64,000 nt of DNA, taken from the NCBI GenBank assembly GCA_050246735.1, contig JBFWVM010000020.1, forward strand, positions 38,044 through 102,043, given 5' to 3'. The notes below the pieces were generated by a model. The model was not told the DNA's origin, searched no databases, and was given only the letters and a program-made list of their open reading frames with translations. Position 1 is the stretch's first letter, and every line of letters begins with the position of its first letter. Below, in pieces: positions 6,911 to 15,954 of the stretch. Source of the stretch: Taklimakanibacter sp050246735. Lineage in GTDB: Bacteria; Pseudomonadota; Alphaproteobacteria; Rhizobiales; Aestuariivirgaceae. The translations under genes were made by a program, and so were the position numbers.

Positions 6911-8760
6911 GCCGTCTGCTCCAGCCGTTCCTGCGCTTCGAGCCAGGCGGTTTCCTGCTCTTCGAGATCGCGGCTGAGCTTCGCCCGCAAGGTGGCGAAA
7001 TCGGACGCCTTGCGAGGGTCGGCCATATAGAGCTGGTTGTCCTGCAGGGCGCGGTCCAGGACATCGATTTTCTCTTGTATTTTCGAGATCTTGACCGTGA
7101 TTTCCTGAATCAGTTTCTTCACCGCCGCCGGATTGGCGCGGGAGGCGGGCGCGGATGCCTTCACTGGCGCCGGCATGGGCTGCCGCTTCTGCGGCGCGCG
7201 GCCCAGGATGAAATCGGTGTAGTCATCCATGTCGCCGCCGAAAGGCTTAACCGTGCCATTGGCGACCAGCCACAGGCGGTCGGCGGAGGTCTCGATGATA
7301 TGCCGGTCGTGGCTGATCAGGATGACGGCGCCTTCATAGTCGTTGATCGCATGGATGAGGGCCTCGCGCGAATCGACGTCGAGATGGTTGGTCGGCTCGT
7401 CGAGCACCAGGATATGCGGCGCATGGAACGCCGCCAGCGCGAAGAGAAGGCGCGCCTTCTCGCCGCCCGACAGGGTCTTGCATCTTGAATCGGCCAGCGC
7501 CGCGCCGAAGCCGTAGGCGCCGAGGCGGGCGCGCCGCTGCGCCTGGCTGTGCTCGGGCATCAGGTCGGTGAAATAATCGTAGGGCGTGCGCTCGGGCGAC
7601 AATTCGTCGAGCTGGTGCTGGGCGAAATAGCCGACGGTGAGCCGCGGCGGATGCCGCATCTCGCCGCTCGCCGCCTTGAGCTTGCCGCACAGCAGCTTGG
7701 CGAAGGTCGACTTGCCGTTGCCGTTGGCGCCCAGAAGCGCGATGCGGTCGTCGGGATCGAGCCTGAGCGTGATGTTGCGCAGGACCGGCTTGCCCTCGGC
7801 ATAGCCGACCGAGGCGCCGTCCCAGCGCACCAGCGGCGGCGCCAGCGGCTTTTCCGGATTGGGGAAGTGGAAGGGATAGACGCGGTCCTCGACCACGTCG
7901 GCGATCGGCTCGAGCCTGGCCAGGGCCTTGATGCGGCTCTGCGCCTGGCGCGCCTTCGAGGCCTTGTAGCGGAAGCGCTCGACGAACGCCTCCATGTGCT
8001 TGCGCTGGTCCTCCTGCTTCTTCTTGAGCTTGAGGGTGAGCGCCTGCTGCTCGCGCCGCTGGCGCTCGAAGGAATCGTAGTTGCCCTGGTAGAGCGTGAG
8101 CTTGCCGCGCTCGAGATGGAGGATCGCGCCCACCGCGTCGTTGAGCAGGTCGCGGTCGTGGCTCACCATCAGGATCGTATGCGGATAGGAATGGATGAAG
8201 CTCTTGAGCCAGATCGTGCCTTCGAGATCGAGATAGTTGGTGGGCTCGTCGAGAAGCAGCACGTCGGGCGAGGCGAAGAGGGCGGAAGCCAGCGCCACGC
8301 GCATGCGCCAGCCGCCGGAAAGCGCCGAGCAGGGGCCGGCCTGCGTCGCTTCCGGAAAGCCGAGGCCCGACAGGATGGTGGCCGCGCGCGCCGGCGCGGA
8401 ATGGGCGTCGATATCGGCGAGGCGGAGCTGGATCTCGGAAATGCGGTGCGGATCCTGCGCCGTCTCGGCCTCGGCGAGCAGCCGCGCCCGCTCCAGATCG
8501 GCGGCGAGCACGGTGTCGAGGAGCGCCTCCTCGCCTCCCGGCGCCTCCTGCGCCACGGTTCCGATCCGGGCATTGCGCGGCAGGCCGATGGTGCCCGACT
8601 CCGACTGCAGGTCGCCCAGGATCAGATGCAGGAGCGTCGATTTGCCGACACCGTTCCGGCCCACCAGGCCGACCTTGTGGCCGCCCGGTATGGCAACGCC
8701 GGCATTGTCGAGCAGGAGGCGCCCGGCAATGCGGTAGGTGAGGCCGTTCACGTGCAACAT
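6907..8760 (-). CDS. ABC-F family ATPase (Uup/YheS-like)
   Basis: 617 residues with two ABC domains on one chain and no membrane segment, as in ribosome-associated ABC-F translation factors. First domain: Walker A GRNGVGKST (34-42), signature ALSGG (146-150), Walker B LLLDEPTN (168-175). The charged linker helices rich in K/R/Q cover about 220-285, the P-site tRNA interaction motif region. Second domain: GANGNGKST (344-352), LSGGEK (430-435), LDEPTNHLD (453-461). The C-terminus from about 540 is a predicted coiled coil. I start at 8760 because ABC-F proteins begin at MLHVNGL; a start seven codons upstream is possible. It is divergent from ppc. Confidence 0.92.
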   Translation of the reverse strand: MLHVNGLTYRIAGRLLLDNAGVAIPGGHKVGLVGRNGVGKSTLLHLILGDLQSESGTIGLPRNARIGTVAQEAPGGEEALLDTVLAADLERARLLAEAETAQDPHRISEIQLRLADIDAHSAPARAATILSGLGFPEATQAGPCSALSGGWRMRVALASALFASPDVLLLDEPTNYLDLEGTIWLKSFIHSYPHTILMVSHDRDLLNDAVGAILHLERGKLTLYQGNYDSFERQRREQQALTLKLKKKQEDQRKHMEAFVERFRYKASKARQAQSRIKALARLEPIADVVEDRVYPFHFPNPEKPLAPPLVRWDGASVGYAEGKPVLRNITLRLDPDDRIALLGANGNGKSTFAKLLCGKLKAASGEMRHPPRLTVGYFAQHQLDELSPERTPYDYFTDLMPEHSQAQRRARLGAYGFGAALADSRCKTLSGGEKARLLFALAAFHAPHILVLDEPTNHLDVDSREALIHAINDYEGAVILISHDRHIIETSADRLWLVANGTVKPFGGDMDDYTDFILGRAPQKRQPMPAPVKASAPASRANPAAVKKLIQEITVKISKIQEKIDVLDRALQDNQLYMADPRKASDFATLRAKLSRDLEEQETAWLEAQERLEQTA

Positions 8761-8953
8761 GGGCGGGCTGTTTAGCCGCAATCCAGGCCATTGTCATTCC
8801 TTAGGTGCGGTGCACAATATGCATCATGATCGCTCCAGGCCGGTTCCGGGCTGAAGGGATCGACGTGATCGGAATCTTGGGGGTTTGGCGCGCGATCGTC
8901 CGGAAAGCCGGGCATCCGCTTTCCTGATCGCGCGCCGCCTGAAGGATGGGCGA

Positions 8954-11665
8954 ATGGCAGATACGACCCGGCATCTCCTTCCCGTCGACGGCGGCTATGT
9001 GGACGAGATCACTGTCCTGTTGCGCGACCTGCTGCGCCGCGTGATCCGCGAGCGGGCGCCCGCGGTTCTCGCCGTCATCGACGATCCCGGGGAGGCCCGC
9101 GCCATCGAGGGCGAGTTGATCGCGCCGGCGCTGCAGGTCATCGGCATCTGGCTGCAGCTCCTCAATATCGCCGAGGAGAACGCCGCCATGCGCTCGAGGC
9201 GAAGGCTCGAGACCATGGGCGGCAACGACCATATCCTGGGCTCATTCTCCAATGCCTTCGCCACCATCGCCGCGGCCGGCGTCAGCGGCGAGGCGGTGGC
9301 CGAGGCGCTTCGGTCCGCCGAAGCCGGACCCACCATCACCGCGCATCCGACCGAGGCCAAGCGGGTCACCGTGCTCGAGATCCACCGGCGCATCTATCTG
9401 CGTCTCTATGACCTCGAAAGCCCGCGCTGGACGCCGCGCGAGCGCGAAGCCCTCGTCCGGCAATTGCGTAACGACATCGACCTCCTGTGGCTGACGGGCG
9501 AGATCAGGCTCGAAAAGCCGACGGTCGAGGCCGAGGTCGCCTGGGGCCTGCATTTCTTCCGCGAGACGCTGTTCGACCGCGCGCCGCAGCTCTGCGAGCT
9601 GCTGGAAGGCGCGCTCGCCCGGCACTATCCCGAGCAGCCGATCCGCGTTCGTCCGCCGGTGCGGTTCTATTCCTGGATCGGCGGCGACCGCGACGGCAAT
9701 CCTCATGTGACGGCCGCGACGACGCGCTGGGCGCTGCGCGAGAACGCCCGCGCCGCCATCGAAAGGCTCGACGGGCGGCTCGAACACCTGGCGCGGACGG
9801 TTTCGGTCTCCGAGCAGGAGGCCGATGTCCCCGAGGCGTTCCGGGCGCGGGTTGCGCGTGAGATCGCGCAGGCGGGCGATGACATTGCCGCGCGCAATCG
9901 CGGCGAGCCGTTCCGCCAGTATTTCTCGGCGCTGCGGTCCAGGCTCGCGGCGACGGCGAGCCCGAAGGATTTCCCCGGCCGGAGGGCTTTCGCCGATCCG
10001 GACGAACTGGCCGAAGCCATCCATCATGCCGAGTGCGCGCTCGCCCGGATGCACGCCACCTCGATTGCCGCCTTCACGGTCAGGCCGGTGCGCTGGGAGG
10101 TCGAGATCTTCGGCTTCCGCACCATGAGCCTCGATCTGCGCCAGAACACGACGGTCATCAACCGGGTCCTGGCCGAGCTGTGGCGGAAGTTCAACCCGAC
10201 CGCCAGGCGCGAGCCGCCGAAGCCGGAATCGGGCGAATGGGCGAAATGGGTCGCAGCCGAGCTCAGGAAGCCGATGGGCTTCCTGCCGCTGTTCCGGGAT
10301 CTGTCGGAGGAGGCCGGGGAAACGCTCGATCTCCTGGGTCTCGTCCGCGCGTCCCTCGACGGCGCCGACGCCAGGGCGACGGGCGCCTTCGTCCTGTCGA
10401 TGACGCGCAGCGCCACCGACATATTGGGCCTCTATCTGCTCGCCAAATATTGCGGCCTCTTCACCGACGCCGCCGCGCGCGAAAGCGCGAGGCTCGCCAT
10501 CGTGCCGCTGTTCGAGACCATCGACGACCTCCAGCGCGCGCCCGGCATCATGGAGGAGCTGTTCAATATCCCGATGGTCCGCCGCAGCATCGAGGCGCAG
10601 GGCGGGCGCCAGGAGATCATGCTGGGCTATTCCGACTCGAACAAGGACGGTGGCTTCTTCTGCGCCAGCTTCGAGCTCTACGAGACGCAGCGCCGCCTCG
10701 TCCAGGTGGCGCGCGCCGCGGGGATCGAGATCAGCTTCTTCCATGGCCGCGGCGGCTCGGTGAGCCGCGGCGGCGCGCCGACCGGGCGCGCCATCGCCGC
10801 CCAGCCCGCCGGCACGGTGGGCGGGCGCCTGCGCGTCACCGAGCAGGGCGAGGTGGTGTCGTCCAAATTCGCCAACCGCGGCACTGCCCTCTATCAGCTC
10901 GAGGTGCTGGCTTCGAGCGTGCTGGTCCACACGCTCAAATCGGCGAAGGAGAGCGAGTTGCGCCTGGTGCCCGAGCATCAGGCCGCCGTCGAAGCCATCG
11001 CCGCCGCCTCTTTCGAGGCCTATCGCGGTCTCGCCGAGGATCCGGGTCTCATCGACTATTTCCAGGCGGCAAGCCCGGTCGAGGAACTGTCGCTGCTCAA
11101 GATGGGATCGCGGCCGGCGCGCCGCTTCGGCGCCAGGGGCGTGGAAGACCTGCGCGCCATACCCTGGGTCTTCGCCTGGAGCCAGAACCGGCATGTCATC
11201 ACCGGCTGGTACGGCCTGGGCTCGGCGCTCGACCGCTATGCAACCGAGCATGGCGATGCGGGGCTGGCGCTTCTGAAGGAGATGTTCGCGCGCTCGCGCG
11301 GCTTTCGGCTCGCCATCGACGAAGTGGAGAAGTCGCTCTATCTCGCCGATATGGAGATCGCCGGCCTCTATGCCGATCTGGTGCCCGACCGCGGCGCGGC
11401 GGAACGCATCCTCGCGCGCATCCGCGGCGAGCATGCGCTGACCCGCGAGCGGGTGCTCGCCCTGTCGGGCGCCGGCGGGCTGTGCGCCCGCTTCCCCGGC
11501 TTCCGCCGCCGCTTCGACCGGGTGCGTCCGATGATCGACCAGACCAACCGCTGGCAGGTCGACCTCCTGAGGGACGCGCGCTCCGGCAGGCACAAGGACA
11601 AGGCGCCGGCGCCGCTCCTCATGACCATGAACTGCATCGCCGCCGGCCTCGGCTGGACCGGATGA
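8954..11665 (+). CDS. ppc: phosphoenolpyruvate carboxylase
   Basis: 903 residues. The enzyme carboxylates phosphoenolpyruvate to oxaloacetate, replenishing the TCA cycle. Catalytic landmarks: TAHPTEAKR with the essential His at 131, GYSDSNKDGG from 558, and FHGRGGSVSRGG with His at 597. The mobile-loop glycine-rich segment and the late QNRHVITGWYGLG motif are also present. The C-terminus ends in NCIAAGLGWTG rather than the common QNTG, as in one rhizobial subgroup. ATG 8954 has AAGGA seven bases upstream, so I prefer it to the in-frame ATG-like start at 8885. A single gene, divergent from the ABC-F gene. Confidence 0.96.
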   Translation: MADTTRHLLPVDGGYVDEITVLLRDLLRRVIRERAPAVLAVIDDPGEARAIEGELIAPALQVIGIWLQLLNIAEENAAMRSRRRLETMGGNDHILGSFSNAFATIAAAGVSGEAVAEALRSAEAGPTITAHPTEAKRVTVLEIHRRIYLRLYDLESPRWTPREREALVRQLRNDIDLLWLTGEIRLEKPTVEAEVAWGLHFFRETLFDRAPQLCELLEGALARHYPEQPIRVRPPVRFYSWIGGDRDGNPHVTAATTRWALRENARAAIERLDGRLEHLARTVSVSEQEADVPEAFRARVAREIAQAGDDIAARNRGEPFRQYFSALRSRLAATASPKDFPGRRAFADPDELAEAIHHAECALARMHATSIAAFTVRPVRWEVEIFGFRTMSLDLRQNTTVINRVLAELWRKFNPTARREPPKPESGEWAKWVAAELRKPMGFLPLFRDLSEEAGETLDLLGLVRASLDGADARATGAFVLSMTRSATDILGLYLLAKYCGLFTDAAARESARLAIVPLFETIDDLQRAPGIMEELFNIPMVRRSIEAQGGRQEIMLGYSDSNKDGGFFCASFELYETQRRLVQVARAAGIEISFFHGRGGSVSRGGAPTGRAIAAQPAGTVGGRLRVTEQGEVVSSKFANRGTALYQLEVLASSVLVHTLKSAKESELRLVPEHQAAVEAIAAASFEAYRGLAEDPGLIDYFQAASPVEELSLLKMGSRPARRFGARGVEDLRAIPWVFAWSQNRHVITGWYGLGSALDRYATEHGDAGLALLKEMFARSRGFRLAIDEVEKSLYLADMEIAGLYADLVPDRGAAERILARIRGEHALTRERVLALSGAGGLCARFPGFRRRFDRVRPMIDQTNRWQVDLLRDARSGRHKDKAPAPLLMTMNCIAAGLGWTG

Positions 11666-11724
11666 CTTGCCGAACCCGCCCGGGAGTGGTCTAGTGCGGA
11701 AACCGGCGAATTCACTTGTTCCAA

Positions 11725-11768
11725 CCTCATGCTGAGCGGGCCGCGAAGCGGCCCTCGAAGCATCCATC
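11725..11768. repeat. single-unit intergenic palindromic repeat
   Basis: A degenerate copy of the CTCATGCTGAG...CCTCGAAGCAT element seen complete near 25.0 and 29.5 kb. The sequence CTCATGCTGAGCGGGCCGCG followed by AAGCGGCCCTCGAAGCATCC forms a GC-rich hairpin. It sits between ppc and the amino-acid transporter operon, upstream of its start codon. A second GC-rich hairpin-prone stretch follows at about 11795-11830. Confidence 0.6.
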
Positions 11769-11878
11769 AGGATAGAGCGCCGCGGTTGAAGCGTGTCCTC
11801 GAGGCTCGCTTCTCGCGCGTCTCGGGACGAGAAAACCCGGGTGCGATGAAGTCGATTTGGCTACAGACGGAGGATATC

Positions 11879-12736
11879 ATGGGGCTTTCCAAACGGAGTT
11901 TTCTGGCCGCCGCGGCGCTTGCGGCGCTGGCCCAGTTCTCGATGCCGGCTTCGGCCGCCGGCATGATCGGCAATTGCGAGCTGACCGGCGAGAAAGGGTC
12001 GATCCCGATCGCCAACCCGGCCAGGGCCGGACAGTTTACGGTCGTGGTCTCGCTGCCGGCGCCGATCTGGTACAATGGCGACACGCCTGAAACCATCAAG
12101 GACGGCATGGAATATTGCTTCGCCGCCGAGATCGCCTGGCGCGCGGGCTACGACAAGTTCGAGCTCGTCAATGTCGGCTGGGACCCGCTGGTCACCGGCC
12201 AGGTCACCGATTTCGACCTCGCGATCTCGGAGATCTCGATCACCGACGAGCGCAAGAAGGTCGTCGATTTCTCGGTTCCCTATTTCAGCTCCGACATCGG
12301 CGTGCTCGTCCGCGCCGACGCGCCCGTCGACGAGAAGTCCATCAAGCAGAAGACCGTCGGCGTGCAGCAGGCGACGACCGGTGCGGCTTTCGTGGCTAAT
12401 GTCCTCAAGATCCCGGCGGCGCAGACCCAGGTCTATCCCGATCAGGGCGACATGTTCACCGCACTCGCGGCCGGTCAGATCGACGCCGCCATCACCGACA
12501 CGTCGATCGTGCTGGCCGAGGAAGTGAAGACCAAGGGCCAGCACGTGGTCGCCGGCCAGTACAAGACCGGCGAGAGCTACGGGGCGATCTATCCCAAGGG
12601 CGGCGCCAACAATGCGACGCTCGACAAGATCATCCAGTCGATCATCGATGACGGAACCATCTCGAAGCTCGCCGACAAGTATCTGGCGGCCGTCTGGGGC
12701 AAGGATCCCGCCAAGGTTCCGTATTTCAATCCCTGA
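11879..12736 (+). CDS. amino-acid ABC transporter, periplasmic binding protein (family 3)
   Basis: 285 residues with a signal peptide cut near residue 26 (FSMPASA). The family-3 solute-binding motifs are visible: DLAISEISITDERKKVVDFS (about 117-136) and the GTIS-type C-terminal helix DDGTISKLADKYLA near 258-271. It binds a polar amino acid in the periplasm and delivers it to the membrane complex encoded next. ATG 11879 is preceded by GGAGG at a good distance; the upstream in-frame starts run through the palindromic repeat and are rejected. It is the first gene of a four-gene unit; the ligand cannot be read from sequence. Confidence 0.88.
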   Translation: MGLSKRSFLAAAALAALAQFSMPASAAGMIGNCELTGEKGSIPIANPARAGQFTVVVSLPAPIWYNGDTPETIKDGMEYCFAAEIAWRAGYDKFELVNVGWDPLVTGQVTDFDLAISEISITDERKKVVDFSVPYFSSDIGVLVRADAPVDEKSIKQKTVGVQQATTGAAFVANVLKIPAAQTQVYPDQGDMFTALAAGQIDAAITDTSIVLAEEVKTKGQHVVAGQYKTGESYGAIYPKGGANNATLDKIIQSIIDDGTISKLADKYLAAVWGKDPAKVPYFNP

Positions 12737-12751
12737 CCGGACCTTGAGGAC

Positions 12752-13930
12752 GTGAGCGACGTCGCAGCGAAGGAGAGGGTGGGCGGCGCTCTGCCCACGC
12801 TCCCGCCGCGCACCGAAGGTCTGTCCCTGGCCGCCCTCCTGTTCGCCGGCTTCTGCGTGCTGTGCGCCTGGGGGGCGACGCGCACCGTCGCTGCCGCCCT
12901 CGATCACCTGCAGATCGCGCACGGCGCGGGCTGGTCGTCGATCTTCTTCCTGGTCATCGCCGTCACCGCGCTGCTGTTCTGGCCGGCGTCCAGATCCTGG
13001 CGCTTCTCGAGCCGCGCCAGGGCGGCGCTCGCGTCCGGCGACGTGGTCGAAGCGCGCATCGACGCCGCGTCCGCGCGCGAATGGTCGTACCTGACCTTCG
13101 GCTGGGGAGCGGCGGCGCTGGTGGTCCTGGGCTTCGCCAGCTTCGTCATGGCCAACAATGCCGGAGTCGGCAGGACGTTCTTCTATCTTCCTCTCATCCT
13201 CGAGAAATGGCCGCTGGTGGTCTGGGCTTTCTGGAACAACGTCAAGATCTTCGTCGTGGCCGAGATCCTCGTGCTCGTCTGGGGGCTGGTGGTGGCGGTG
13301 GCGCGCCTCATGCCGGGCCCGGCGGGCCAGCCGGTGCGCATGCTCGCCATCGCCTATTGCGACGTGTTTCGTGGCCTTCCCGCCATCCTGACGCTCTATC
13401 TCGTGGGCTTCGGCCTGCCGATCTCGGGTCTTCCCGATCTCGTCATTCCGCCGCTCGTCGGTCTCTTCGTCGATTTCGGCGGCATGACGGCGGCCGAGAT
13501 CAAGCAGTATACCCGCATACCCTTGCCCTGGTACTGCATCCTGGCCCTGACGCTGACCTATGGCGCCTATGTCGCCGAGGTCTATCGCGCCGGCATCGAG
13601 AGCATCCATCCGAGCCAATGGGCGGCGTCGCGCTCGCTCGGCCTCTCCTATCTCCAGACGCTGCGCTATGTGATCGTGCCGCAGGCGGTGCGCCGCATCA
13701 TGGCGCCGCTCCTCAACGACTTCATCGGCCTGCAGAAGGACACGGCCCTGGTCCAGGTCATCGGCGTGGTCGACGGCTTCAACCAGTCGCGCATGATCGC
13801 CTCCAACGCCTTCAACCTGTCGGCGGTGACCATCGTCGCGATCCTGTTCGTGCTCATCACCATTCCGCAGGCGCGCTTCGTCGACCGGCTGCTCGAGCGC
13901 GACCAGGCCCGCATGCGGGCGGCGAGCTGA
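12752..13930 (+). CDS. amino-acid ABC transporter, permease
   Basis: A GTG start; 392 residues. It has hydrophobic segments at about 25-50, 60-75, 115-135, 160-190 and later, with an extended N-terminal region ahead of the HisM/GlnP-type core. The coupling loop that docks to the ATPase is clear: an EVYRAGIESI segment (about 275-284), then SLGLSYLQTLRYVIVPQA (about 295-312) and the NDFIGLQKDTALV motif. A single permease gene is present, so it probably works as a homodimer or with an unlinked partner. It lies 15 bases after the binding-protein gene and one base before the ATPase gene. Confidence 0.88.
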   Translation: MSDVAAKERVGGALPTLPPRTEGLSLAALLFAGFCVLCAWGATRTVAAALDHLQIAHGAGWSSIFFLVIAVTALLFWPASRSWRFSSRARAALASGDVVEARIDAASAREWSYLTFGWGAAALVVLGFASFVMANNAGVGRTFFYLPLILEKWPLVVWAFWNNVKIFVVAEILVLVWGLVVAVARLMPGPAGQPVRMLAIAYCDVFRGLPAILTLYLVGFGLPISGLPDLVIPPLVGLFVDFGGMTAAEIKQYTRIPLPWYCILALTLTYGAYVAEVYRAGIESIHPSQWAASRSLGLSYLQTLRYVIVPQAVRRIMAPLLNDFIGLQKDTALVQVIGVVDGFNQSRMIASNAFNLSAVTIVAILFVLITIPQARFVDRLLERDQARMRAAS

Positions 13931-13931
13931 C

Positions 13932-14675
13932 ATGGCCTTTCTCGAGATCAGGAGCGTCCACAAGCGCTTCGGGGCGCTCCAGGTGCTGCGCGGCATCGAC
14001 ATGGCGGTCGAGGAGCATCAGGTGGTCTGCCTGATCGGCCCGTCGGGCTGCGGCAAGTCCACGCTCCTGCGCTGCATCAACGGCCTCGAGGAGATCCAGG
14101 GCGGCGAGATCAAGCTCGAATGCGACCGCGTCTCGGGCCCCGGCGTCGACTTGAACCGCTTGCGCCGCGAGGTCGGCATCGTCTTCCAGAGCTTCAACCT
14201 CTTTCCGCATATGAGCGTCGTCGAGAACGTCACGCTCTCGCCGATGAAGGTGCTGCGCCTCAGCCGGGCGGCGGCGCGCGAGCGGGCGATGGCGCTGCTG
14301 CGCCGCATCGGCCTCGAGGCGAAGGCCGGAGAATATCCCGACCGCCTGTCGGGCGGGCAGCAGCAGCGCGTCGCCATCGTCAGGGCGCTGGCCATGGAGC
14401 CGAAGCTGCTGCTGCTCGACGAGATCACCTCCGCCCTCGATCCCGAGCTCGTCTCGGAAGTGCTGAACATCGTGCGCGACCTAGCGCGTCAGGGCATGAC
14501 CATGCTGCTCGCCACGCATGAGATGGGATTTGCCCGCGAGGTGGCGTCGAAAGTCTGCTTCCTCTATGACGGCGTCGTTCACGAGGAGGGGCCGCCAGAC
14601 GAGATCTTCGGCAATCCCGTGCAGGAGCGGACGCGCGGCTTCCTCAAGCGGATCATCGAGGCGGGGCGGCTCTGA
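13932..14675 (+). CDS. amino-acid ABC transporter, ATP-binding protein
   Basis: 247 residues of the GlnQ/HisP type. Walker A GPSGCGKST (36-44), Q-loop QSFNLFPHM (about 86-94), signature LSGGQQQRVA (139-148), Walker B and D-loop LLLLDEITSALDPE (159-172), and the switch histidine in LLATHEMGFA. The usual DEPTSALD proline is isoleucine here, a substitution that does not touch catalytic residues. It hydrolyses ATP on the cytoplasmic face to power the permease encoded one base upstream. Confidence 0.93.
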   Translation: MAFLEIRSVHKRFGALQVLRGIDMAVEEHQVVCLIGPSGCGKSTLLRCINGLEEIQGGEIKLECDRVSGPGVDLNRLRREVGIVFQSFNLFPHMSVVENVTLSPMKVLRLSRAAARERAMALLRRIGLEAKAGEYPDRLSGGQQQRVAIVRALAMEPKLLLLDEITSALDPELVSEVLNIVRDLARQGMTMLLATHEMGFAREVASKVCFLYDGVVHEEGPPDEIFGNPVQERTRGFLKRIIEAGRL

Positions 14676-14681
14676 AGTCAC

Positions 14682-15443
14682 ATGGCGCGCATAGCCGTTC
14701 TCACCGTTCCCTCGCCTCAGTCCTGGATCGTCATCAACGCGCTGGTGCGGCATTTCGGGCCGGTGACGATCGTGGCCGAGGAGCGCCAATCGAAGCTTGC
14801 GCTGATCCGCCGGCGGATGCGGCGGCAGGGCGCACTCACCGTCCTCGGCCAGATCGGCTTCGTGGTGTTCCAGAAACTGCTGGCGCGGCGCTCGCGGGCG
14901 CGGATCGCCGAGATCGTCGCCGAGCACGGCATCGATCCCGAGCCCAATGCCGCCTGCGAGCTTCTCGCCGTCAGGTCGGTGAACGGCATGGCCTGCCGCG
15001 CCGCCCTGGCCATGCTGAAGCCCGACGTCGTCCTGGTCATCGGCACCCGCATCATCGGCAGGGAGACGCTGGCCGGCATCACCGCGCCGGTGATCAACTT
15101 CCATTCCGGCATCAACCCGAAATATCGCGGGCAGGCGGGCGGCTATTGGGCGCTGGCGACGGGCGATCCGCAGAATGCCGGCGTCACCGTCCATCTCGTC
15201 GATGAAGGCGTCGATACGGGTGCCGTCCTTTATCAGGAGCGCTTCACGGCGACGTGCAGGGACAATTTCATCACCTACTTCTATATCCAGGCGGCGGTCG
15301 TCCGGCCGTTGGCGATCAGGGCCATAGAGGACGCGCTGTCGGGCCGGCTGCGGCCGGTCGAGGTCGATCTGCCGTCGCGGCAATTCTACCACCCGACCCT
15401 GTGGTTCTATCTGCGGACCGCCTGGAGCAGGGGCGTGTGGTAG
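14682..15443 (+). CDS. formyltransferase-family enzyme, substrate unknown
   Basis: 253 residues with the formyltransferase catalytic triad layout: N139 and H141 in INFHSGINPKYRG and the aspartate at 178 in VDEGVDTG. The first part is a short Rossmann-like half (MARIAVLTVPSPQSW). Unlike methionyl-tRNA formyltransferase it is short, lacks the C-terminal tRNA-binding domain and has an unusual Arg-rich segment at 43-75. A formyl or similar one-carbon transfer to a sugar-amine or amino-acid derivative is likely. It sits 6 bases after the amino-acid transporter ATPase, suggesting co-transcription and possibly a shared substrate. It meets the AhpD-like gene tail to tail. Confidence 0.75.
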   Translation: MARIAVLTVPSPQSWIVINALVRHFGPVTIVAEERQSKLALIRRRMRRQGALTVLGQIGFVVFQKLLARRSRARIAEIVAEHGIDPEPNAACELLAVRSVNGMACRAALAMLKPDVVLVIGTRIIGRETLAGITAPVINFHSGINPKYRGQAGGYWALATGDPQNAGVTVHLVDEGVDTGAVLYQERFTATCRDNFITYFYIQAAVVRPLAIRAIEDALSGRLRPVEVDLPSRQFYHPTLWFYLRTAWSRGVW

Positions 15444-15444
15444 C

Positions 15445-15828
15445 CTATTCGAATGCCTCGTCGACCGGGACCTTGTAGGCGTTGGCCAGGCGGTTGGTCA
15501 TGTTGGCGAGGCCGGTCACCGCATAGACCTCACGGATCATCTCCTCGCTCGCCCCTTTCTGGCGCGCTCCCGCCGTGTGGCTGGCCATGCAGTATTCGCA
15601 TCCGTTGGTGATCGAGATGGCGACATAGATCAGCTCCTTGGTGAGCGGATCGAGCGCGCCCGGCGCCATCATGTCCTTCAGGCTCTCCCAGACATGTCTG
15701 AGCATGCGCGGATCATGGGCGAGGTATTTCCAGAAATTGTTCACATCCTCGACCTTGCGCGTCTTCTTGATGTCGTCGAAGACGGCGCGCACTTCGGCGC
15801 TGGCATTCTCATGGGTGATGGGCTGCAT
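15445..15828 (-). CDS. carboxymuconolactone decarboxylase/AhpD-like protein
   Basis: 127 residues. The redox-active motif CEYCMASH (C77, C80, H84) is that of AhpD-like alkylhydroperoxidases, usually a small all-helical oligomer acting against peroxides in the cytosol. ATG 15828 follows GGGAG at the proper distance; 14 further codons upstream are open but unsupported. Which oxidant or partner it serves is not visible from context. Confidence 0.85.
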   Translation of the reverse strand: MQPITHENASAEVRAVFDDIKKTRKVEDVNNFWKYLAHDPRMLRHVWESLKDMMAPGALDPLTKELIYVAISITNGCEYCMASHTAGARQKGASEEMIREVYAVTGLANMTNRLANAYKVPVDEAFE

Positions 15829-15954
15829 GGCACGCTCCCTTGGCTGTCCGGTTCCGCCGCAAATTATCACGTCATTCTCTAATTTTGGTCATATTGCTGG
15901 GGCCTATGGAGGCTGGAGCCTGGGGGCTGTTATGCGGAATCGTGGAGGCTACGC

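Noticed and set aside
8782..8953. TGCACA/TGCATC dyads in the ABC-F/ppc divergent region
   Set aside because: They could be operator-like, but the arms are short and not clearly symmetrical, so no regulator site is claimed.
9242..11767. 841-codon open frame antisense to ppc
   Set aside because: Composition is that of a shadow frame, rich in Arg, Gly and Ala, and ppc is intact on the other strand.
14579..14675. isoleucine in place of proline in the ATPase D-loop region as a sign of a dead transporter
   Set aside because: All catalytic residues, Walker A, Walker B glutamate and switch histidine are intact, and this substitution is seen in active relatives.
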